This document shows, piece after piece, positions 27,609-39,233 of a stretch of DNA of 64,000 nt. The stretch comes from Muricoccus pecuniae (GTDB lineage Bacteria > Pseudomonadota > Alphaproteobacteria > Acetobacterales > Acetobacteraceae), in the NCBI RefSeq assembly GCF_014199205.1, contig NZ_JACIJD010000012.1:62001-126000 (forward strand), in the 5' to 3' direction. The notes under the pieces are model-generated. The model had not been told where the DNA came from. It ran no database searches and saw nothing but the letters and a program-made list of their open reading frames with translations. Position numbers and translations under genes: made by a program. Every line of letters begins with the position of its first letter. Positions within the stretch are counted from its first letter, which is position 1.

Positions 27609-27780
27609 CTTAACCGGGATCTCCCGAGGCATCTGGGAGGCGGCATCTCCGCCCCGGCGCGACATCTACCCAGTCGCGGCACCGGATGCACGCGGCTTTT
27701 TGAACGCCCGAGGCTAATACGCCCAGAGGTTTAGGCGGCGTGGCGGAAATGCCATGGCAAGGCCGCGCCCAGGCCCGGCG

Positions 27781-27805
27781 GGGGCGCGCGGCGGAGGCGC
27801 GCCCC
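27781..27805 (-). terminator. Hairpin after COQ9 gene
   Basis: GGGGCGCGC (27781-27789) pairs with GCGCGCCCC (27797-27805) seven bases downstream of the COQ9 stop at 27812 on the minus strand. No T-run. The rest of the 27609-27811 gap shows nothing else recognisable. Confidence 0.3.
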
Positions 27806-27811
27806 TGCCCG

Positions 27812-28393
27812 TCAGGACGCTCCCTGGCGCCGCGCCCGGTGCAGCCGCCCCAGGCTGGCGAGCCGCCTGTCAAGGAATTCCAGGGCGGCATTCAGGCCGC
27901 CGGGCTCGCGCAGCCAGAAGGCCACGGTCGCGAGGTAGATGCCGGCGAGCGAGGCCCTGCGCGTGTACCAGGAGAAGTCCGCCGAGCGGTCCCCGGCCGC
28001 CGCCCAGATCGCGTCCACGGTCCGGGCCAGGCTGCGCGCGGCCGCCCGGGCGTTCCAGGGCAGGGCGAGCAGGGCGAGCGCGCGCCGGAGGGCGGCGCGG
28101 TGCGGCTCGATCTCGGCCAGCCGGATGGCGATCAGCCGGCGAATCCGCGCCGGGGTGCGGAGGGCGGAGAGGTCCTCCCGCGCGGCAGCTTCCTCCATCC
28201 GGCGATCCGTCAGGTCGATCCAGGCCTCCACGGCCCCGACGGGGCCGGAGGGGAAGAGCCAGCGATGGGCGACGGGGTCCATGCCCGCGCCGCGCAGCCC
28301 GGCCTCCAGGGCAGCCTCCGTCCATCCGAGTTGCGGCACATGCGGCAGGGCCGCCAGCACGGCGGCGTCCCGCTCGGCGCTACGCTCGATCAC
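27812..28393 (-). CDS. coq9: COQ9 family ubiquinone biosynthesis protein
   Basis: A 193-residue COQ9 protein. The conserved C-terminal block is DFSWYTRRASLAGIYLATVAFWL, the lipid-binding region of the family. The N-terminus (VLAALPHVPQLGWTEAALEAGL) matches the TetR-like fold of COQ9. It is expected to present ubiquinone precursors to the hydroxylases of the Coq complex. Its ATG overlaps the stop of the deformylase gene (ATGA). Confidence 0.9.
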   Translation of the reverse strand: MIERSAERDAAVLAALPHVPQLGWTEAALEAGLRGAGMDPVAHRWLFPSGPVGAVEAWIDLTDRRMEEAAAREDLSALRTPARIRRLIAIRLAEIEPHRAALRRALALLALPWNARAAARSLARTVDAIWAAAGDRSADFSWYTRRASLAGIYLATVAFWLREPGGLNAALEFLDRRLASLGRLHRARRQGAS

Positions 28394-28923
28394 GCCTTTT
28401 CCTCCTCAACGGGCGCGCGCACGGGCCGCTGGGGCGCCTGGTGCCGCGACAATTCCTCGACGAAGCCCAGCCGGGCCAGATCCGCCATCCGCATGGGATA
28501 GAGAAGTCCCTCCAGATGGTCGAACTCGTGCTGCATCACCCGCGCCGCCATCCCGTCCGCCTCGCCCGAGACGGCGCGGCCCTCCGCATCCAGCCCGCGC
28601 CAGGCGATGCGGGGCGCGCGCGGGACTTCCCCCCGCAGGCCGGGGATGGAGAGGCAGCCCTCCCAGCCCGCCTCGCGCTCTTCGGTCAGCGGCGTGACCT
28701 CGGGGTTGAACAGGGCGAAAACCCGCTCGCCGTCGCGCATGACGAAGAGGCGGAGCGGCACATGGACCTGCGGCGCGGCGAGACCGAGGCCGCCGGCATC
28801 GACCATCGTCTCGGCCATGTCCCTGGCCAGCCGGCGCATCTCGGGCACGGTCGGGTCCTCCACGGGCTCGGCGCGGCGCAGGAGCACGGGGTGCCCCATC
28901 CGCGCGATCTTCAGGATCGCCAT
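28390..28923 (-). CDS. def: Peptide deformylase
   Basis: A 177-residue deformylase removing formyl from nascent proteins. Motif 1 is GGLGLAAPQ (residues 44-52), motif 2 is EGCLS with metal ligand C90, and motif 3 is QHEFDH with H132, E133 and H136. Complete set, so probably active. It is coupled by overlap to COQ9 rather than to the usual fmt gene. Divergent from rpsU. Confidence 0.92.
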   Translation of the reverse strand: MAILKIARMGHPVLLRRAEPVEDPTVPEMRRLARDMAETMVDAGGLGLAAPQVHVPLRLFVMRDGERVFALFNPEVTPLTEEREAGWEGCLSIPGLRGEVPRAPRIAWRGLDAEGRAVSGEADGMAARVMQHEFDHLEGLLYPMRMADLARLGFVEELSRHQAPQRPVRAPVEEEKA

Positions 28924-29134
28924 CGGTGTTCCATCGGCAGTGCGGGCAGGCTTGCCCTCTCCAGCATGTTGGGGCCGCGCCCGGATTCGTCACCAGGGGC
29001 AGGGCCGGGCCGTTTGGGGCTTCCACATGACGCCCCGGCCGTGTTAGACGGCCGGGCTTTCGCCTGATGGAGTCGGTCCATCGGGCCGTTCACCCGTCTC
29101 ACCATCCACCCCAAGGCAAGGAGGACGTTGCCGC

Positions 29135-29338
29135 GTGCAAGTCGTCGTTCGGGACAACAACATCGACCAGGCCCTGAAGGCCCTCAAGAAGAAGCTGCAG
29201 CGTGAAGGCGTCTTCCGCGAGATGAAGCTCCGCCGCCACTTCGAGAAGCCCTCCGAGCGCCGCGCCCGCGAGGCCGCCGAGGCCGTTCGCCGCGCCCGCA
29301 AGGTGGAGCGCAAGCGCCTGGAGCGCGAGGGCTTCTGA
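29135..29338 (+). CDS. rpsU: Ribosomal protein S21
   Basis: A 67-residue S21 ([37 protein letters not shown], then a basic helix rich in RKVERKRLE). The GTG at 29135 follows an AAGGAGG about ten bases upstream. Short, very basic, canonical for alphaproteobacteria. A compound hairpin terminator follows. Confidence 0.96.
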   Translation: MQVVVRDNNIDQALKALKKKLQREGVFREMKLRRHFEKPSERRAREAAEAVRRARKVERKRLEREGF

Positions 29339-29342
29339 GCCT

Positions 29343-29427
29343 TTCCTCCCCTCGCGGGGAGGAATGCCGAGCACGCAGAAGGCCGCGGCGCGGGGATCAA
29401 ACCCGCGGACCGCGGCTTCCGTGTTTT
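29343..29427 (+). terminator. Two consecutive hairpins after rpsU
   Basis: First, TTCCTCCCC and GGGGAGGAA form a perfect 9-bp stem with a TCGC loop (29343-29364). Second, AAGGCCGCGGCGCGGG pairs with CCCGCGGACCGCGGCTT, imperfectly (29379-29419), followed by CCGTGTTTT. The second with its T-run is the more convincing intrinsic terminator. Confidence 0.7.
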
Positions 29428-30253
29428 GCCCCTATTGTTCAGGCTGATTGCGAGAACTAGCGCCTGTCCGCACCCTGATCCGTCGGGATGCGGGCCCGAG
29501 GGCACGCAGTATCGGCAGAACCGGGCCGGGGCCCGCGCGTTTGGCCGGGGCAACCTGCCGGATGCCCCATGCCCCGCCTCACCCACGAGTTGATCGCGCG
29601 CAGCGTCCCCCCTGCCCCCGCCTCCCCGGCAGCGCCCCTGCCCGACGAGACGCGGCTGCGCGCCGAGATGCAGGTCTTCCTCCACGGCCGGGATCCAGAG
29701 CTCGGCATCTGGGTCTTCGCCTATGGCGCGCTGATGTGGGAATATGCGGAGGCGCGGCCCGACATCGTCGCGCCCGCCCGCCTGCCCGGCCTCGCCCGCC
29801 GCTACACGCTGCGCGACGTGCATGACCGTGGCACGCCGGATCGTCCCGGCCTGACCCTCGGGTTGGAGAGCGTCCCCGCCCTCGCCTGCACCGGCCTGCT
29901 GCTGCACCTGCCCGGCCCCGGGGTGGAGGAGCGTCTCTGGCCCGTCTGGAAGCAGGAGATGGGGCCGGGCTTCTACCGGCCGGAGTGGTGCGAGGCCGTG
30001 ATGCACGCCGGCCGCACGGCGGGGGGCGCGCCGGTTCGCGCCCTCTCCTTCGTCGCCAGGCACGACCACCCGCTCTTCGCGGGCGAGATGCCGGTCGGGC
30101 AGACGGCCGACATCCTTGCCCGCAGCCGCGGCCCGAACGGCACGGCTGCCGCCTACCTGCTGGACGCCGCCGAAACGCTCCGCCGCAACGGCATGCGCGA
30201 CGCCCTGCTGGAGAGCCTGGAGGCGGAGCTGGCCCGCCGCCTCGACGGCCCCG

Positions 30254-31663
<1,410 letters not shown>

Positions 31664-31667
31664 GATC

Positions 31668-32072
31668 TCAGCCCTTCCGCTGGAACATGGCGAGCATCCG
31701 CCGGGTGACGAGGAAGCCGCCGAAGATGTTCACCGCCGCCAGCGTGACGGCGAGGAAGCCGAAGGCCTGGGCCAGCCAGGAATCCCCGAGGCCAGTGGCG
31801 AGCATCGCACCCACCACGATCACGGAGGAGATGGCGTTGGTCACGCCCATCAGCGGCGAGTGCAGCGCGGGCGTCACGCTCCACACCACGTGGTAGCCGA
31901 CGAAGCAGGCGAGCAGGAAAATCGTGAGCAGGAGCAGGAAGGGCTCGGCCGCGGCCGCCCCGTGCTCGATCACGGGCACCGCCTCCACGGCGGCCGCGCG
32001 TGCCTCCAGGGCCAGGGCGAGCGCCCGCTCGGCCATCTCCTGGGCACGGAAGGCGAGTTCCTCAGCGTTCAT
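31668..32072 (-). CDS. pntAB: NAD(P) transhydrogenase subunit alpha, membrane part
   Basis: A 134-residue protein with three or four membrane segments ([63 protein letters not shown]), the PntAB part of a three-subunit transhydrogenase. The MGVTNAIS block is diagnostic. A 40-residue N-terminal Ala/Glu helix precedes the first segment and is longer than usual. Fourteen bases separate it from pntAA. Confidence 0.95.
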   Translation of the reverse strand: MNAEELAFRAQEMAERALALALEARAAAVEAVPVIEHGAAAAEPFLLLLTIFLLACFVGYHVVWSVTPALHSPLMGVTNAISSVIVVGAMLATGLGDSWLAQAFGFLAVTLAAVNIFGGFLVTRRMLAMFQRKG

Positions 32073-32086
32073 CTCTCGGTATCCCC

Positions 32087-33235
32087 TCAGCCGGCCGCAA
32101 GGCTCGCATGCACCACCTGCCCGCCGCGCGTCAGCATCACGCCGCGCACGAGGTCGTCCTCCGCCGGCAGCACCGGGCGAGAGGACTCCTTGTCCCAGAA
32201 AGTGGTCAGGAAGGTCAGGAGGTTGCGGGCATAGAGGCTGCTGGCGGCCGCCGGGATGCGCGCGGGCCAGTTACGCCAGCCCAGCACCGTCACCCCGTTG
32301 GCCGTGACGACCTTCTCCCCGGGCTTCGTCAGCGCGCAGTTGCCGCCGGCATCGGAGGCGATGTCCACGATCACCGAGCCCGGCTTCATCGAGGCGACCA
32401 TCGCCTCCGTCACCAGGATCGGCGCCCGCCGCCCCTGGACGAGGGCGGTGCAGACAACGATGTCCATCTTGCCGATCGCGCCGGCCACCACCTCGGCCTG
32501 CTTCGCCAGGAACTCGGCGCTCATCGGCTTGGCGTAGCCGCCGGCCGTCTGGGCAGCGCGGCTCTCCTCGTCCTCGTAGCCGACGAAACTGGCCCCGAGC
32601 GACTTGATCTCCTCCTTCGCCGCCGGGCGCACGTCGGTTGCAGAGACGCGGCCGCCCAGGCGCCGCGCCGTCGCGATGGCCTGCAGCCCCGCGACGCCCG
32701 CGCCCATCACCAGCACGTTCGCGGCCGGGATGGTGCCGGCGGCCGTCATCAGCATGGGGAAGGCGCGGTCGAAGGCCGCGGCGCCCTCCACCACCGCCCG
32801 GTAGCCCGCGAGATTCGCCTGGGAGGAGAGCACGTCCATGCTCTGGGCCCGGGTGATGCGGGGCAGCATCTCCATCGCCGCCGCGTCCACCCCGGCGGCG
32901 GCGAGGCGCCCGGCAGCCTCCCGGTCCGCCCCGAGGGTTCCGAACAGCAGCGCACCGCGGGGCATGAGGGAGAGTTCGTCCACCTCCCCCTCCCCCGCCG
33001 CGAGGGGGGCGCGCACCTTCAGCACGATCCCCGCCCCGGCCAGGGCCGAGGCGGCATCGGGCGAGACCTGCGCCCCGGCCGCGGCATACTCGCTGTCCGG
33101 GAAGCCGGCCGGGAGGCCCGCCCCGCTCTCCACGGCCACGGTGCAGCCGAGCGCGATCAGCTTCTTCGCGGTCTCCGGCGTTGCCGCCACCCGGGCCTCG
33201 TCCGCCCGGCGCTCCTTCAGCACGGCAACCCGCAT
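32087..33235 (-). CDS. pntAA: NAD(P) transhydrogenase subunit alpha, NAD-binding part
   Basis: A 382-residue PntAA/alanine dehydrogenase-like domain I. It starts [19 protein letters not shown], has the [19 protein letters not shown] dinucleotide fold, and the family's RNWPARIP motif near the end. It binds NAD(H) and exchanges hydride with PntB. GGAAGGG lies five bases before ATG 33235; the frame is open upstream without family similarity. Confidence 0.96.
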   Translation of the reverse strand: MRVAVLKERRADEARVAATPETAKKLIALGCTVAVESGAGLPAGFPDSEYAAAGAQVSPDAASALAGAGIVLKVRAPLAAGEGEVDELSLMPRGALLFGTLGADREAAGRLAAAGVDAAAMEMLPRITRAQSMDVLSSQANLAGYRAVVEGAAAFDRAFPMLMTAAGTIPAANVLVMGAGVAGLQAIATARRLGGRVSATDVRPAAKEEIKSLGASFVGYEDEESRAAQTAGGYAKPMSAEFLAKQAEVVAGAIGKMDIVVCTALVQGRRAPILVTEAMVASMKPGSVIVDIASDAGGNCALTKPGEKVVTANGVTVLGWRNWPARIPAAASSLYARNLLTFLTTFWDKESSRPVLPAEDDLVRGVMLTRGGQVVHASLAAG

Positions 33236-33339
33236 CGTACCCTTCCCGTCATCCCTCGTGGGCAGGGAGGATCGCGGGGGGAAGAGAATGGCGCAAGCCT
33301 CTCTCCGCACCCCGTGCCCCGGCCGCGCGTTAGGGCGGC

Positions 33340-34107
33340 ATGATCCTGCGCGAGCCGGAGGACGGCGCCCGCCTCCTCATTCCCCAGCCCTCCCACGCCC
33401 TGCTCTCCGGCCAGATCATGGCGGCCTGGGGCGCACCCGGCTTCGCGCGGCCCGAACCGGCAGCGGAGGTGATCCTCGCCGCCGGGCAGCACGACATCGC
33501 CTGGATGCCCTGGGAAGCCGCGCCCACGCTGGATGCGCGCACCGCCCTGCCGCACGCCTTTACCGCGATCGGCCCCGCCACCCACGCGCCGATGTGGGCG
33601 CGCGGCGTGGAGATGGCCCGCGCCGCCTGGGGCCTCTGGCCCGCCCTGCTCGTCTCCCGCCACGGCACGCTGATCTACACGCGCTACGCCAATCCGGAGC
33701 GGGACACGGAGGCGGACAAGGCCGCCGCCGCACGCTACCTCGCGGAGCAGGAGCCGATGCAGCGGGACTGGGCCGCGCGCCTCGGCGCCCCGCCGGAGCT
33801 GGTGGACCGCAACGCGGCCCTCGTCGCCGTGGCGGACGCGCTCTCCCTCGCCCTCTGCTTCGGGCGGCCGGAAATGGCCGGGGAGGCGCCGATGGAGGAT
33901 GGGAGCCGCCGGAAGCTGGCCCTGAAGCGGCTGGCCGCGGGCCGCTGGTCGCTCGACCCCTGGCCGTTCCGCCAGGAAAGGCTGACGCTCCGCTGCGAGG
34001 CCATCCGCATCCCCGCCGGGACGCGCTGGACGGAGGAGGAGGCCATGCGCCGCGACCTGCGCGACGCGCCCCGCACCGCGCTGGCCGAGACCCTGACGCC
34101 GGGCTGA
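33340..34107 (+). CDS. DUF3891 family protein
   Basis: A 255-residue protein that matches DUF3891 in outline: LLIPQPSHALLSGQIMAAWG at the start, AGQHDIAWMPWE, a central VSRHGTLIYTRYAN and the late VAVADALSLALCFG. The histidines and aspartates in QPSHALLSG, GQHD and VADALS recall metal-binding HD-like enzymes, but function is unknown. Stand-alone plus-strand gene. Confidence 0.75.
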   Translation: MILREPEDGARLLIPQPSHALLSGQIMAAWGAPGFARPEPAAEVILAAGQHDIAWMPWEAAPTLDARTALPHAFTAIGPATHAPMWARGVEMARAAWGLWPALLVSRHGTLIYTRYANPERDTEADKAAAARYLAEQEPMQRDWAARLGAPPELVDRNAALVAVADALSLALCFGRPEMAGEAPMEDGSRRKLALKRLAAGRWSLDPWPFRQERLTLRCEAIRIPAGTRWTEEEAMRRDLRDAPRTALAETLTPG

Positions 34108-34132
34108 CAGCGCAGCCCGGCGCGCGGAGGGA

Positions 34133-35500
34133 TCAGACGTGCGGCGTCTCGGTCGGGGGCACGCCGGCATCGCGCAGCGCCGCCGCCTGCCGTGCCGCCA
34201 GGTCCTCCTCGCGGTAGTCGTCCACGAGCTGGTGGAACATGTCGTGCCAGTTCATCTCGGCCTTGAGGCGCAGGAACACGCTGCCCAGCCCTACGGCCGC
34301 CCGGTCCATCAGCACGAACTCGCGCGGCGGGCGCACGCCGCCCACGCGCTTGAGCCCGGCATGGACCTCCTCGGCCACCTTCCGCCCGTATTGCGGGTCG
34401 TTCGTCTCCTGCACCGGGCGCACGCGGTCCTGCAGCAGGGGCTCGTAGAGGAAGCGGGCCCAGTGCAGCAGCACCTCCATCGTCTCGCGCTTGAGGTCGC
34501 GAAAGCCCCATAGCTCGAAGGCGTAGGCCGCCTTGTCGTTGTCCCCGTCCCGCACCGCCTCGTACAGCGTCAGCGTCCCCGTAATGAAGCGCGGCGGGAA
34601 GACGCGGATCGCGCCGAAATCGAGGAGGTTGATGCCCCCCTCATCGGGCCGCACCTGATAGTTGCCGAGATGCGGGTCGCCATGGATCACGCCGTAGCGG
34701 TAGAGCGGCACGTACCAGGCCTGGAACAGCGCGCGCGCATAGGCGTTGCGCTCCTCCAGCGAGGGGTTCTCCTCCAGCCGCGCGAGGATGGAGCGGCCGT
34801 CGAGCCAGGTCATGGTCAGCAGGCGCTTCGTCGTCAGCGCGGAGACGGGCGAGGGCACGCGCACCTCCGGCGTGTTGCGCAGCATGATGCCGTACATCCG
34901 CATCTGCGCGGCCTCGCGCTCGTAGTCCAGTTCCTCGCGCAGCCTCTCACGCAACTCGTCATAGACGTCGTCGTGCTGGATCGTGTTGTCCATGCGGGCA
35001 TAGAGCCCCATGGCGAGGCGGAGCTGGCGGAGGTCGGCCTCCACCACGCTCGGCATGTCGGGATACTGCAGCTTGCAGGCCACGCGCGTGCCGTCGTGCA
35101 GCAGGGCGCGGTGCACCTGGCCCAGCGAGGCCGCGGCCGCCGCCTCGCGCCCGAACTCCTTGAACTTCGACTCCCAGGCCGGGCCGAGCTCCGTGCCCAT
35201 GCGCCGGCGCACGAAGGCCCATCCCATGGGCGGCGCGTTCGCCTGGAGAGAGGCGAGCTGCTGCGCGTACTCCTCCGGCAGCGCGTTCGGCACGGTGGAG
35301 AGAAACTGCGCCACCTTCATCAGCGGGCCCTTCAGCCCGCCGAGGATCGACTTCAGGTCCTCCGCATGCGCCACCTTATCGGTCTTGATGCCGAGGAAGC
35401 GCTCCCCCGCCACGCGCGCGGCGATACCGCCGACCGCGCCGGAGGTGCGCGCCATCCGGCGGATCTCGCCGAACAGCGTGTTCTCGCGGTCCTCAGCCAT
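34133..35500 (-). CDS. ABC1/UbiB (COQ8-like) atypical kinase
   Basis: A 455-residue UbiB/ADCK family protein. It shows the KxGQ-type helix (LKGPLMKVAQFLSTVPNALP, with KVAQ), the Ala-rich nucleotide loop (REAAAAASLGQVHRA), VACKLQYPDM, the catalytic loop GVIHGDPHLGNYQV and LLDFGAIR as DFG. COQ8/UbiB proteins support ubiquinone synthesis through ATPase activity. No C-terminal membrane helix pair is evident, so it is closer to the soluble AarF-like branch. Start ATG 35500 overlaps the pepF stop by eight bases. Confidence 0.88.
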   Translation of the reverse strand: MAEDRENTLFGEIRRMARTSGAVGGIAARVAGERFLGIKTDKVAHAEDLKSILGGLKGPLMKVAQFLSTVPNALPEEYAQQLASLQANAPPMGWAFVRRRMGTELGPAWESKFKEFGREAAAAASLGQVHRALLHDGTRVACKLQYPDMPSVVEADLRQLRLAMGLYARMDNTIQHDDVYDELRERLREELDYEREAAQMRMYGIMLRNTPEVRVPSPVSALTTKRLLTMTWLDGRSILARLEENPSLEERNAYARALFQAWYVPLYRYGVIHGDPHLGNYQVRPDEGGINLLDFGAIRVFPPRFITGTLTLYEAVRDGDNDKAAYAFELWGFRDLKRETMEVLLHWARFLYEPLLQDRVRPVQETNDPQYGRKVAEEVHAGLKRVGGVRPPREFVLMDRAAVGLGSVFLRLKAEMNWHDMFHQLVDDYREEDLAARQAAALRDAGVPPTETPHV

Positions 35501-37349
35501 CGGCCTGCCCCGGGGAGGCTTCCAGCTCGTCAATGAAGCCCGCGATCACGTCCAGCCCCCTTTTCCAGAATTTCGGGTCCGACGCATTGAGGCCGAAGGG
35601 CGCCAGCAATTCCTGGTGCCGCAGCGTGCCGCCGGCGCGGAGGAGGTCGAGATACTTGGTCGCGAAGTCCTTCACCTCCCCGTCCTGATAGACGCCGTAG
35701 AGCGCGTTCACCAGGCAGTCCCCGAAGGCGTAGGCGTAGACGTAGAAGGGCGTGTGGATGAAGTGCGGGATGTAGGACCAGTAGACCCCGTAATCCGGCG
35801 TGAAGTCGAAGGCCGGGCCGAGGCTCTCCCTCTGCACCCCCATCCAAATCTCCGCGATCCGCTCGGAGGACAGCTCGCCCTTGCGCCGCTCGTCGTGCAG
35901 CAGCGTCTCGAAGCGGTAGAAGGCGATCTGGCGGACGACGGTGTTGAGCATGTCCTCCACCTTGGAGGCGAGCATCAGGCGGCGCCGCTTGGGATCCGTC
36001 TCCGCATCGAGCATGGCGCGGAAGGTGAGCATCTCGCCGAAGACGCTCGCGGTCTCGGCCAGCGTCAGCGGCGTGCCGGACATGAGGTAGCCCTGCTTCG
36101 CGGCGAGGCGCTGGTGGACGCCGTGGCCCAGCTCATGCGCCAGCGTCATCACGTCCCGCGATTTCCCGTGATAGTTCACGAGCAGGTAGGGGTGGGCGGA
36201 GGGCACGGTCGGGTGCGCGAAGGCGCCGCTCGCCTTGCCCGGGCGCAGCGCGGCGTCGATCCAGGGCTTGTCGAAGAAGTCGCGGCCGAGCGAGGCCAGC
36301 TCCGGGCTGAAGGCGTTGTAGGCCGTCAGCACCTGCTCGCGCGCGTCCTTCCAGGGGATGGTGCGGTCCATGTCCCCGGGCAGCGGCGCGTTGCGGTCCC
36401 AGTGCTTCATGCGCTCCAGGCCCAGCCACTTCGCCTTCATGGCGTAGTAGCGGTGCGACAGGCGCGGGAAGCTCTCGACGACGGCGGAGACGAGGGCGTC
36501 CACCACCTCGTCCTCCACCATGTTGGCGCGGTTGCGGGAGGTGCCGGGGCGCGGGTAGTTGCGCCAGCCGTCGATGATCTCCTTGTCCTTCGCCAGCGTG
36601 TTGGTGATGAGCGAGAACAGGCGGACATTCTCGCCGAAGGCCTTGGAGATGCCGGTCGCCGCCGCCTCGCGCACAGAGCGGTCGCGGTCCGACAGGAGGT
36701 TCAGCGCGGCCGAGACCGTCATCTCTTCCGGGGCGCCGCCGCGCGATACGGGCACGCGCATATGGGCGATCGTCTCGTCGAACAGCCGGTTCCAGGCGGA
36801 GCGGCCCGTCACCTCCTTCTCGTGCAGCAGCTTCTCCACCTCGTCCGAGAGCTGGTGCGGGCGGAAGACGCGGAGGTCCCGCAGCCAGGGCCGCCAGCGC
36901 GCCAGCGCCGGGGAGGAGGCGATGCGCGCCTCCAGCAGCGTGTCGTCGAGCCGGTTCAGCTCCAGGGTGAAGAAGAGCAGGTGGCTGCCGATGGAGGTCA
37001 CCCGCTCCTGCATCGTCTGGTAAAAGCGCCCGTTCCCGGCATCCTGGGCGTCGCCGCTGAAGAGAAGCTGGGCGTAGGACATCACGCGCCCCAGCACTTC
37101 CTCGACCCGCTCGTATTCCCGCAGCGCCGCATCCAGCGCGTCACCCGAGAGGGAGGCGAGCCGGCCGGCATGCCCTCCCTCGAAGGCCCGCGCCGCCGTC
37201 TCGGCCGCGTCGAGATCGCCGAGCAGCCGGGGGTCCTCCGGGCCGGCATAGAGGTCGCGCAGGTCCCATTCCGGCAACGCCTCCCCGGCCGGGACGGAAC
37301 CGATCCGGGCCTCGGTGTCGCGCGGGGCGCTGGGCTTTCGCAGGGTCAT
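35493..37349 (-). CDS. pepF: Oligoendopeptidase F (M3 family)
   Basis: A 618-residue M3 metallopeptidase. The zinc motif is LAHELGHGVHQRLA, followed about 25 residues later by the third ligand in ETASVFGEML. The C-terminal SYIPHFIHTPFYVYAYAFG carries the substrate-binding tyrosine/histidine set of PepF. It degrades oligopeptides in the cytosol. It begins the pair with the UbiB-like gene and is divergent from the acyl-CoA synthetase. Confidence 0.93.
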   Translation of the reverse strand: MTLRKPSAPRDTEARIGSVPAGEALPEWDLRDLYAGPEDPRLLGDLDAAETAARAFEGGHAGRLASLSGDALDAALREYERVEEVLGRVMSYAQLLFSGDAQDAGNGRFYQTMQERVTSIGSHLLFFTLELNRLDDTLLEARIASSPALARWRPWLRDLRVFRPHQLSDEVEKLLHEKEVTGRSAWNRLFDETIAHMRVPVSRGGAPEEMTVSAALNLLSDRDRSVREAAATGISKAFGENVRLFSLITNTLAKDKEIIDGWRNYPRPGTSRNRANMVEDEVVDALVSAVVESFPRLSHRYYAMKAKWLGLERMKHWDRNAPLPGDMDRTIPWKDAREQVLTAYNAFSPELASLGRDFFDKPWIDAALRPGKASGAFAHPTVPSAHPYLLVNYHGKSRDVMTLAHELGHGVHQRLAAKQGYLMSGTPLTLAETASVFGEMLTFRAMLDAETDPKRRRLMLASKVEDMLNTVVRQIAFYRFETLLHDERRKGELSSERIAEIWMGVQRESLGPAFDFTPDYGVYWSYIPHFIHTPFYVYAYAFGDCLVNALYGVYQDGEVKDFATKYLDLLRAGGTLRHQELLAPFGLNASDPKFWKRGLDVIAGFIDELEASPGQADG

Positions 37350-37461
37350 CAGGACGGGGCGCCTTGTGGTATCGGGATTTGCCGTCCCGATATAAGCCCC
37401 CGCAAGGGCGAGCCAAGGCCGCGCCCGGGGCGGATGCCGGAAACAGGTGTCGGGGAGAGAA

Positions 37462-39198
37462 ATGCAGGGGAGTCAGACAGGCGAGGAGGCGGCGGGCTGG
37501 ACCAGCCTGCCCGGCATGATGCTCGGCCTCGCCGCCCGCAATCCCGACCGGCCGATGATCCGCCACTGGGCAGGGGGCGCCTGGCGCCGCACAAGCTGGC
37601 GGGACTTCGCGCTCGCCGTCGCGGCCATCGCCGCGGGGCTGCGCGAGCGGGGCGTCTCGCCCGGGGACCGGGTGGTGCTGGTGAGCGAGAGCCGCCCGGA
37701 GTTCCTCATCGCCGACACCGCCATCATGGCGATCGGCGCGGTCACCGTGCCGACCTACACGACGAACACGGTGGCCGACCACGCCCATATCCTGCGCGAC
37801 AGCGGTGCCAGGGCCGCCATCGCCGGCACCGCGCGCCTGGCCGCGAGCCTGCGGGAGGCCGCGGGGCCGGGGGGGCTGGACCTCCTCGTCTGCCTGGAGG
37901 ATGCCCCCGCTTCCGATAACCCGGAGACAGTGCCCTGGTCCGCCCTCGCCGCGACGCCCGGGGACCTCGCGATGCTCGTGGCCGAGGTGCAGCACATCCC
38001 GGAGGGGCGGCTCGCCTGCCTCATCTACACCTCCGGCACGGGCGGGCGGCCGAAGGGGGTGATGCTTCCCCACCGCGCCATGCTGGCGAACACGGCGGGG
38101 GTGCGGCCCTTCCTGCGGCAGCTCGGGCTGGAATGGTCGGGGGCCTGCTATCTCTCCTTCCTGCCCCTCTCCCACGCCTATGAGCACACGGTCGGCGGCT
38201 TCCTCTTCCCGGCCTGCGGGATCGAGGTGGTGTTCTCCCGCGGGGCCGAGCGCCTGGCTGCCGAGTTCAGGGAGATCGAGCCCGCCATCATCACCGCCGT
38301 CCCCCGCCTCTTTGAGGTGCTGCGGGCGCGGATCCTGGCCGGGCTGGAGAAGGAGAAGCCCTGGCGGCGGCGCCTCTTCGAGCGGACGCTCTCGCTCGGG
38401 CTGCGGAGGATGGACGGGCCGCCCCTCAACCTGCTGGAGCGGGCGGAGGACGCGGTGCTGGAGCGGCTGGTCCGTAACAAGGTGCGCGCGCGCTTCGGCA
38501 GCCGGCTCGTCGCCATGGTCTCGGGTGGGGCGCGGCTGGACCCCGACCTCTCCGGCTTTTTCCTCGCCCTCGGGGTCACGGTGTTGCAGGGCTACGGGCA
38601 GACGGAGGCGGGCCCGGTCGTCTCGGTGAACCTGCCCTGGGACAATCACCGCCGCACCGTCGGTGCCCCCGTGGCGGGCGTCGAGGCGCGCATCGCGGGC
38701 GACGGGGAGCTGCTCATCCGCGGCCCCCTCGTGATGGACGGCTACTGGGGCGACCCGGAGGCCACCGCCCGCGCCCTCCCCACCCCCCCCGGGGAGGCGG
38801 CCCCCTGGCTCCATACGGGCGATGTCGGGCGAATCGACGAGGCCGGGCGCATCATCATCACCGACCGCAAGCGGGATTTCATCAAGACCCTCGGCGGCGA
38901 CATGGTGAGCCCGGCCCGGATCGAGACGCTGCTGATGGCCGAGCCCGAGATCGCCCAGGCCGTGGTCGCCGGCGAGGGGCGCCCGGGCATCGTCGCCCTC
39001 CTCGTCCCCGCCGAGGGGGCGGCGCCGGACGCCGCCGTGCGGCGCGTGAACGCGAAGCTCCCCGGCCCCGAGCGGGTCCGTAAATGGGCGACCGTGGCGC
39101 CCTTCACCGTGGAGGACGGCACGCTGACCCCCACGATGAAGGTCAAGCGGCGCGTCGTGCTGGAGCGCCAGGCGCCAGCCATCGAGGCGCTCTACTAG
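37462..39198 (+). CDS. AMP-forming long-chain acyl-CoA synthetase
   Basis: A 578-residue ANL enzyme. The A3 motif is YTSGTGGRPKGVMLPH, A5 is GYGQTEAGPV, A7 is LHTGDVGRID, A8 is ITDRKRDFIKTLGGDMVSPARIE, and the catalytic lysine near the end is in TMKVKRR. It resembles FadD15-type long-chain fatty acid CoA ligases. GGGGAGA sits before ATG 37462; a GTG five codons earlier is possible. Single gene, followed by a strong terminator shared with gapR. Confidence 0.9.
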   Translation: MQGSQTGEEAAGWTSLPGMMLGLAARNPDRPMIRHWAGGAWRRTSWRDFALAVAAIAAGLRERGVSPGDRVVLVSESRPEFLIADTAIMAIGAVTVPTYTTNTVADHAHILRDSGARAAIAGTARLAASLREAAGPGGLDLLVCLEDAPASDNPETVPWSALAATPGDLAMLVAEVQHIPEGRLACLIYTSGTGGRPKGVMLPHRAMLANTAGVRPFLRQLGLEWSGACYLSFLPLSHAYEHTVGGFLFPACGIEVVFSRGAERLAAEFREIEPAIITAVPRLFEVLRARILAGLEKEKPWRRRLFERTLSLGLRRMDGPPLNLLERAEDAVLERLVRNKVRARFGSRLVAMVSGGARLDPDLSGFFLALGVTVLQGYGQTEAGPVVSVNLPWDNHRRTVGAPVAGVEARIAGDGELLIRGPLVMDGYWGDPEATARALPTPPGEAAPWLHTGDVGRIDEAGRIIITDRKRDFIKTLGGDMVSPARIETLLMAEPEIAQAVVAGEGRPGIVALLVPAEGAAPDAAVRRVNAKLPGPERVRKWATVAPFTVEDGTLTPTMKVKRRVVLERQAPAIEALY

Positions 39199-39200
39199 AT

Positions 39201-39227
39201 GGGGCCGGGCGACGATCGCCCGGCCCC
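39201..39227. terminator. Bidirectional terminator between acyl-CoA synthetase and gapR
   Basis: GGGGCCGGGCGA and TCGCCCGGCCCC form a perfect 12-bp stem with a CGA loop, three bases after the synthetase stop and six before the gapR stop. No T-run on either side. Confidence 0.7.
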
Positions 39228-39233
39228 GGCAGG

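Noticed and set aside
35010-37919. A 969-residue plus-strand open frame across the UbiB-like and pepF genes
   Set aside because: It is antisense to two well-supported genes, is rich in Arg, His and Ala as expected for an opposite-strand frame in GC-rich DNA, and matches no family.
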